Of a stretch of 47,620 nt of DNA, positions 43,358 through 47,620 are shown in pieces. How positions within the stretch are numbered: position 1 is the first letter of the stretch; each line of letters begins with the position of its first letter. Source of the DNA: Chryseobacterium gleum (lineage in GTDB: Bacteria; Bacteroidota; Bacteroidia; Flavobacteriales_D; Crocinitomicaceae); contig CAMDMY010000010.1 in the NCBI GenBank assembly GCA_945902775.1, positions 1 through 47,620 on the forward strand, read 5' to 3'. A program made the translations under genes and the position numbers. Under the pieces are notes generated by a model. The model was not told where the DNA came from. It did no database searches and saw only the letters and a program-made list of their open reading frames with translations.

Positions 43358-43430
43358 TGACCCATGGTGTAACTGGCAACACGTCTGTTTTTGGTATAGA
43401 AGAGTCTAGGTTCGAGCCCTAGTGGGTCAA
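43358..43430 (+). tRNA. tRNA-Gln (anticodon TTG)
   Basis: 73 nt, full cloverleaf: acceptor TGACCCA/TGGGTCA (7 bp), D-stem GTGT/ACAC, anticodon stem TCTGT/ATAGA with loop TTTTGGT (anticodon TTG at 43391-43393), variable AGAGT, T-stem CTAGG/CCTAG with TTCGAGC loop, and discriminator A at 43430. CCA is not encoded. A terminator follows immediately. Confidence 0.97.
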
Positions 43431-43431
43431 C

Positions 43432-43463
43432 AAAAAGTCTTTCAGAAATGAAGGACTTTTTTT
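43432..43463 (+). terminator. Terminator of the tRNA-Gln gene
   Basis: Stem AAAAAGTCTTTC (43432-43443) / GAAGGACTTTTT (43450-43461) with one G-T pair and a 6-nt loop, directly after the tRNA, ending in a T-run. Confidence 0.9.
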
Positions 43464-43479
43464 ATGGGTTGACTTCGAG

Positions 43480-43515
43480 TGCCTCAGTCAACAATCGACT
43501 ACTGCCTCAGTCAAC
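43480..43515 (+). repeat. Direct repeat TGCCTCAGTCAAC, two copies (third copy of the 12-mer at 44676)
   Basis: TGCCTCAGTCAAC occurs at 43480-43492 and 43503-43515. The first copy is preceded by TTCGAG (43473-43478), giving TTCGAGTGCCTCAGTCAAC, a degenerate match to the tRNA-Gln 3' end (TTCGAGCCCTAGTGGGTCAAC is the tRNA version, in two parts). The core 12-mer GCCTCAGTCAAC recurs at 44676-44687 next to the integrase remnant. Possibly attachment-site footprints. Confidence 0.65.
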
Positions 43516-43602
43516 TATAGTACTCTATGCAAATTGGCGGATTACTTCAAAGTTGGTTTGGGTGAGTTGAGGTAAATGAAGTAATTATAAGTTTAATTAC
43601 CC

Positions 43603-44220
43603 TTAAGAATTGATATACTTAAATATATCTGGAAATCTTCGTTCAACATATTCCGGTAATTCATCTAATAGTTGCACAAAGCTATAATTTAGACTGCTAA
43701 ACTTTTCTAATTCAAACATAATAACGGGTATACTATCCTTTGAATTGTCAATAAATGAAATAAAATCGAATTTTGAAAAATTCAAATTAAGATTTTTATA
43801 ACCTTCTTTCCACTTATATTTTATTATGTCGTCAGAAACAAAGTGACCATTGTTTTTTGTTCTAATTGCTACTCTCTGTTTTGCTAAATCAATGTTGTCC
43901 AAACAGAAAAAATGCATATCAATTAAGAAATTCAATTCTTTAGCTCTTTCTATCCACTGGTATGGAAAAATGTGAAGATTGGTTTCAAAACAAAACGATT
44001 GATTTTTCAAAAATGAAGTTTCTATCAATGTGTTTAATTCTGTGGTAGTTTTATTGAGGGCAATTTTTTCTCTTAATTCAGAATCTGGTAACGATTGGTA
44101 GATTTCTAAATATTTTTTATCGTAATCAAACGGAATTACTCCGTCCACTAACATAGGAGAATAAGTAGATTTTCCAGCACCATTACAGCCGGCAATAATA
44201 ATTAAATGGGGTTGTTGCAA
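43603..44220 (-). CDS. Zeta-toxin-like P-loop kinase
   Basis: 205 aa. P-loop GCNGAGKST at residues 11-19, ETNLHI (about 79-84) at the position of the zeta-toxin nucleotide-sugar pocket, and RVAIRTKNNGHFVSDDIIKYKW (Arg/Lys lid) are typical of zeta-type kinases in Bacteroidota, a family related to UDP-GlcNAc kinases. The only possible start is TTG at 44220: TAA lies in frame just upstream and no ATG occurs before the P-loop. It overlaps the small upstream gene by 19 nt, the order antitoxin-toxin on this strand. The 3' end is next to the tRNA-Gln terminator repeat region. Activity is inferred from family only. Confidence 0.85.
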   Translation of the reverse strand: MQQPHLIIIAGCNGAGKSTYSPMLVDGVIPFDYDKKYLEIYQSLPDSELREKIALNKTTTELNTLIETSFLKNQSFCFETNLHIFPYQWIERAKELNFLIDMHFFCLDNIDLAKQRVAIRTKNNGHFVSDDIIKYKWKEGYKNLNLNFSKFDFISFIDNSKDSIPVIMFELEKFSSLNYSFVQLLDELPEYVERRFPDIFKYINS

Positions 44221-44384
44221 TTTTGAACTTCTTTTTTAATTAAATTCAAATCGCTTGAATTCGCATATTCTATTTGAGATTTTACAATAGTATTATATAC
44301 TATAGTTGCTTTCTCCTCAAAAGAATTGATATTAATTCTTGAAGATTTTACTTTTTTTGCTTGGTTTCTCGTAATTTTTATCAT
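44202..44384 (-). CDS. Small partner protein of the zeta-like kinase (putative antitoxin)
   Basis: 60 aa from ATG 44384. Basic N-terminus (MIKITRNQAKKVKSSR), then mostly polar helix (NINSFEEKATIVYNTIVKSQIEYANSS). Not recognised by sequence; assigned by position, being upstream of and overlapping (19 nt) the kinase gene on the same strand, as epsilon-type antitoxins are. It is shorter than classical epsilon (about 90 aa). Confidence 0.6.
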   Translation of the reverse strand: MIKITRNQAKKVKSSRININSFEEKATIVYNTIVKSQIEYANSSDLNLIKKEVQNCNNPI

Positions 44385-44486
44385 CACATTTAAAAATTAA
44401 AATTCGTTATAAACAAAGTTAATGCATTTGTAGGATTAAACAAAATATTTTTATCTGGTTTTAGTGAGTAAAGGTAGGTTGATTAT

Positions 44487-44675
44487 TTATGCTATTCTAA
44501 TTGTAAAGAATGGATGTTCACTAGACAACATTGCGTGTTCTTCTTTAGTTACCTTAATGTAATGTAGAAACTCCTTTTCTGTTCGATGTCCAGTAATAGC
44601 AATTATCACCAAAGATGGAACAACTGCTTTGTATGTATTAGTAGCGAAACTTCTACGAGCAGTATGCGAAGAAAC
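44487..44675 (-). pseudogene. Tyrosine-recombinase (phage integrase family) C-terminal remnant
   Basis: On the minus strand 62 codons plus a stop are left of an integrase. They encode SSHTARRSF (the HxxR catalytic box), ITGHRTEKEFLHY (the GH box with the catalytic Tyr two turns further) and the tail IKVTKEEHAMLSSEHPF. The catalytic Arg1, Lys and the whole N-terminal domain are gone. The break is at 44675/44676, exactly where the repeat GCCTCAGTCAAC begins. Dead, but marks a former mobile element at tRNA-Gln. Confidence 0.85.
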
Positions 44676-44687
44676 GCCTCAGTCAAC
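44676..44687 (+). repeat. Third copy of GCCTCAGTCAAC at the integrase breakpoint
   Basis: Same 12-mer as at 43481 and 43504. It abuts the first surviving base of the integrase remnant and bounds the island on the right, 1195 nt from copy 1 to copy 3. Confidence 0.75.
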
Positions 44688-44750
44688 ATTTGGTTGCTCA
44701 GTTATCAATTTATATGACTTAAAATAAAATAGATAATTAACTTTACTCCT

Positions 44751-47147
44751 ATGAAATCAATACTTGTAATTGCTTTTTTAGTCAGTTTTTATTCTAGTGC
44801 TTTTGGAACAATCGTTTCAACTCAAAAAATCAATTCCACTATTCAACAATCAATCGTTCTTGGATATTACCCTAAAGCCATTCATCAAATCAATACCGAA
44901 TTAAAAAAGAAAAGCAATTCTGTTGAACAGCAAATATTTCTTTATAAAACCAAAGGGGACATCTATAAATCTAGAGGCGACCTAGATGAGTGTCTAAAAT
45001 ATTGGCTTATAAGCAATAAACTTCGTTCTAAAATTTATAAAAAGGGGGATTATCATTTAGCCTGGAATTATGCTTTGATTTCAAATTATCATTACGAAAA
45101 AATTGAAATTCCTTTAACAAAATTATATGCTGATTCATGTTTAGAATTAATTCAGAATTTATCAATTAAAGAACAGAAAGAAATTGAAATATTTAAAATA
45201 TGGAATATTTTAGGACAAAGCTTAAAGCAAAGTTATTCTGATTTATCTTCAGCTGAGAAACTTAAAAGTTATGAATTAATTAGGGAGTATTATTTCAAAT
45301 CAGAAAAATTTATTCAAGAAAACTCAATTAATCAAATCTATTTAGCAAAAACCTATCATTTAATTGCAAACTCTTATTTTGATAACATACATGAATTCTT
45401 TAAACCCAAAAATAAAAAGGGAGCTGATGCTTATTTCAAAAATGGATTGAAATATTATAAAAAGGCAATTACAATTTGGAATAAAAAATATGGCGTAATT
45501 TGTCATGGTAAGGCCGCAAGTTATTATTTAATAGGTATGATGTATACTTGCTTTTCGAAAGAGGTAGTACCTGATGATCACATAGAAGCTAATTATTATT
45601 TTGATCAGTCTCTAAAAGCATATGGAATTGATGAAAAGAAAACAAATCTAAACTACTTATCATCACTACCAACAAAAGAATCTGTTCTTCAATGCATTAG
45701 ATATTATACGCAATATGAAATTCAGAATATTAACATAAATAACCACAAGCAAAAAATTCAAAAAGTTGAAAGCTTAACTAAAATTGCAATTAAAATCTGG
45801 CAATCTTTATACCTTGAAAGTAAATCAAATAACACCAATTTACTCCTTTCTACTTATAATCTAATACCCTACAAAGAAAGTATTGAATTAGAGTTACTTA
45901 AAAGGAAATATGGAGAAAAATGGTCACTCAAAACTATTTTTAATGCCAATCAATTTTTAAAGTACTATGATCTTGTAAAATTTAAACATGAAAAGCATTT
46001 TGATGCAGTAACTAGTATAGAAAATATTCAGAAAAAACTAACTAAAAATGAACTTTTCCTTGATTTTATTTCATCGCAATACGATAGAAATTATGTCATA
46101 GAAATTAGAAAAAACAAATCAAAAATAATTGAAATTAATCAATTAACTCATTTATATACAGACAGTTTAAAAAGTTCAATTACCGAAATTAATTATCAAA
46201 ACTACATTAAACAAGCGAGTGAAATGTATCAATTAATTTTTAAAAACATACATTTAAAATCCATTAATCGTGTTATAATTTGTCCAGATGGTAGCATAAA
46301 TGAAATTCCTTTTGAAGCATTACTTTATTCTAATAAAAATAAATTTTCAAATGATTATAGGAAACTAGATTACCTAATTTATCATACTCAAATAGAGTAT
46401 ATACTTGCTCCTCGTTATTTTATAAAACCAATTCCAAAAATAAATTTAAATGGTTCTGTGTTTTGTCCTTCCTATAAAAACACAAATTTTTCTGAATTGC
46501 CTTTTTCTGAAAAATTTGCTTTATCTATCGAAAAAATAGCTGGATTAAAAACTTTTGTTGGGAAGAAGGCTGAAAAAAAGAATCTATTAAAGATTAAAAC
46601 CCCCATTTTACATATTAGCGGACACGGAATGATTGACACTAAAAACAGTGTTTTTTCTAAAATAATTTTGACCAATTCAACTCTTTCTATTGGGGATATT
46701 TACAAATGGAAGAAAAGTCCAGAGTTTGTAGTAATTAATTCTTGCAATTCAGGCAATGGTAAAATTAGAGTGGGTGATGGAGTTGATGGAATAATTAGAG
46801 CTTTTCACACTTCTACAACAAGTGCCTCTATCAGTAATTTTTGGGAAGTAGATGACAAAGCTTCAAATGAATTATTTACTTTATTTTATGAAAGAATAAA
46901 TGAAAAATCATCGATCAGTAATTCATTGAGGAAAACTAAAATCGATTGCATAAAAAAAGCTGCAAGTTCTATTCTTGCAGCTCCTTATTTTTGGTCGGGT
47001 TATAAAATGATTGGAGAAATTGAAATCAATGCGAAAAAAAGATCTTTTGAAAATGAATTTTACTTTATTTCTGGGATATGTATAATTATGCTTTTCATAC
47101 TACTTTTTATGTTTAAAAAACTATTTTTTAAAAGGAACATCTTTTAA
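44751..47147 (+). CDS. Secreted TPR-CHAT protein with C-terminal membrane anchor
   Basis: 798 aa. A signal peptide (about 1-18, LVSFYSSAFG) sends it across the inner membrane; residues about 25-400 are Tyr-rich helical repeats of TPR type (YYPKAIHQINTELKKK, AKTYHLIANSYFDN, ASYYLIGMMYTCF), and residues about 480-770 are a CHAT domain, a caspase-like fold. The catalytic dyad is present: His625 (LHISGHG) and Cys665 (NSCNSGNGK). A transmembrane helix at about 770-790 (FISGICIIMLFILLFMF) and a short basic end anchor the C-terminus. The protease would face the periplasm. Adjacent to the tRNA island but not clearly part of it; ends tail-to-tail with the next gene with a 27-nt overlap. Confidence 0.88.
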   Translation: MKSILVIAFLVSFYSSAFGTIVSTQKINSTIQQSIVLGYYPKAIHQINTELKKKSNSVEQQIFLYKTKGDIYKSRGDLDECLKYWLISNKLRSKIYKKGDYHLAWNYALISNYHYEKIEIPLTKLYADSCLELIQNLSIKEQKEIEIFKIWNILGQSLKQSYSDLSSAEKLKSYELIREYYFKSEKFIQENSINQIYLAKTYHLIANSYFDNIHEFFKPKNKKGADAYFKNGLKYYKKAITIWNKKYGVICHGKAASYYLIGMMYTCFSKEVVPDDHIEANYYFDQSLKAYGIDEKKTNLNYLSSLPTKESVLQCIRYYTQYEIQNININNHKQKIQKVESLTKIAIKIWQSLYLESKSNNTNLLLSTYNLIPYKESIELELLKRKYGEKWSLKTIFNANQFLKYYDLVKFKHEKHFDAVTSIENIQKKLTKNELFLDFISSQYDRNYVIEIRKNKSKIIEINQLTHLYTDSLKSSITEINYQNYIKQASEMYQLIFKNIHLKSINRVIICPDGSINEIPFEALLYSNKNKFSNDYRKLDYLIYHTQIEYILAPRYFIKPIPKINLNGSVFCPSYKNTNFSELPFSEKFALSIEKIAGLKTFVGKKAEKKNLLKIKTPILHISGHGMIDTKNSVFSKIILTNSTLSIGDIYKWKKSPEFVVINSCNSGNGKIRVGDGVDGIIRAFHTSTTSASISNFWEVDDKASNELFTLFYERINEKSSISNSLRKTKIDCIKKAASSILAAPYFWSGYKMIGEIEINAKKRSFENEFYFISGICIIMLFILLFMFKKLFFKRNIF

Positions 47148-47620
47148 AATAGGCGCAATAGTAGGCCTTTTTGACCTTTGTTTATTGAATTCGGACTTTT
47201 GATCGTCTTCATTGAAAAGTTCAGGGTGTAAAAGTGTTCCTTTTTCAATTTTATCTTGTTCAGGAATAATTCTATTTTTATCTGCATATTTGTCTGCTCT
47301 TACAGTCATTACTTGCCAACTTACTTTTATGTTAGCCTCTGAAGTCTTTACAACAAAAGAATTGTTATTAATTTCTTCAAAAACGATTGCTTGAGCGAAT
47401 TTTCCAATTACTGTTAATTGATATTTAAAATCCTTGTTGGCAGCTTGAAAATAATCGGGTAATTTAACTACTGCTGTTGAATCGGAATCAGTTGTAATAT
47501 TACCTGAATATATATTCATCATTTCCGGTGATTCAACAAAACTATGTACCAAATATTTGTTATATGGATCTAATGGATGATCAATCTTAAACTTACCTCC
47601 GCCTTTTGATATATTGCCCG
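47121..47620 (-). CDS. Partial large surface protein, conserved C-terminal module
   Basis: The frame is open to the right edge, so 167 C-terminal residues are visible. They contain the widespread terminal module GGGKFKIDHPLDPYNKYLVHSFVESPEM, AVVKLPDYFQAANKDFKYQLTVIG, and the VKTSEANIKVSWQVMTVRADKYA part, which is seen at the end of large repeat-rich or tail-fibre-like surface proteins in several bacterial phyla. The 3' end is after the last charged stretch (DVPFKK). Its stop lies 27 nt inside the CHAT gene, on the opposite strand. Function of the module is unknown. Confidence 0.8.
   Translation of the reverse strand, partial: GNISKGGGKFKIDHPLDPYNKYLVHSFVESPEMMNIYSGNITTDSDSTAVVKLPDYFQAANKDFKYQLTVIGKFAQAIVFEEINNNSFVVKTSEANIKVSWQVMTVRADKYADKNRIIPEQDKIEKGTLLHPELFNEDDQKSEFNKQRSKRPTIAPILKDVPFKK

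Noticed and set aside
43541-43585. Inverted repeat ATTACTTCA / TGAAGTAAT as terminator of the zeta-like gene
   Set aside because: 9-bp arms with a 27-nt loop and no T-run; too weak to call.

Overview
The window reads as chromosomal DNA of a low-GC member of the Bacteroidota, most likely order Flavobacteriales. Reasons: Bacteroidota-typical families (IPExxxVDY protein, two DUF5686 outer-membrane proteins, DUF2723, DUF2480, group-II GGGP synthase), a type IX secretion C-terminal sorting domain, TAnnTTTG-type -7 promoter boxes, and no obvious Shine-Dalgarno sequences. Family- or genus-level placement is not secure from this sequence.

Layout. 1-1759: the start of a secreted protein leaving the window, GGGP synthase and a phosphopantetheinyl transferase. 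1902-6977 (+): etfB-etfA, a bifunctional-nuclease/UVR protein, a LuxE-like acyl-protein synthetase, a half-size TauE/SafE carrier and an M20 amidohydrolase. 6979-9081 (-): a two-gene phenylalanine operon (prephenate dehydratase, then DAHP synthase/chorismate mutase) preceded by a Phe-rich 17-residue leader peptide, an antiterminator segment and a terminator, i.e. a ribosome-mediated attenuator. 9105-17684: recQ, tatC, a DUF5686 protein, lptB, a 47-aa lipoprotein and an Omp85 protein. 17713-20246: MazF/RHH toxin-antitoxin, a small XRE regulator and a LamG protein exported by T9SS. 20542-27541 (-): gcvP, pyk, IPExxxVDY, beta-carbonic anhydrase and a STAS-less SulP transporter. 27597-32352 (-): small exported protein, FMN reductase, kbl, second DUF5686 protein. 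32477-38262 (mostly +): thiL, two tiny overlapping membrane proteins on the opposite strand, sufS-sufE-sufT, a fabF-type KAS II and DUF2480. 38327-43082 (-): polysaccharide deacetylase and a large DUF2723 membrane protein. 43339-44750: tRNA-Gln(TTG) followed by a small accessory island with a zeta-toxin-like kinase, its 60-aa partner, a dead tyrosine-integrase fragment and a 12-bp repeat. 44751-47620: a secreted, membrane-anchored TPR-CHAT protein and the C-terminal end of a large surface protein.

The most unusual signals are (i) the pheA attenuator, with every component visible; (ii) three kinds of phase-locked short repeats in intergenic regions, packed against stop codons: heptamer ladders (RATKTTK and TTAGAYW, mostly as inverted arms) and C-poor TTGAGG hexamer arrays on the sense strand downstream of genes; (iii) the tRNA-Gln island, where the repeat GCCTCAGTCAAC meets the break of the integrase; and (iv) -7 boxes placed so close to start codons that several mRNAs should be nearly leaderless. 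Four genes appear to start with TTG.
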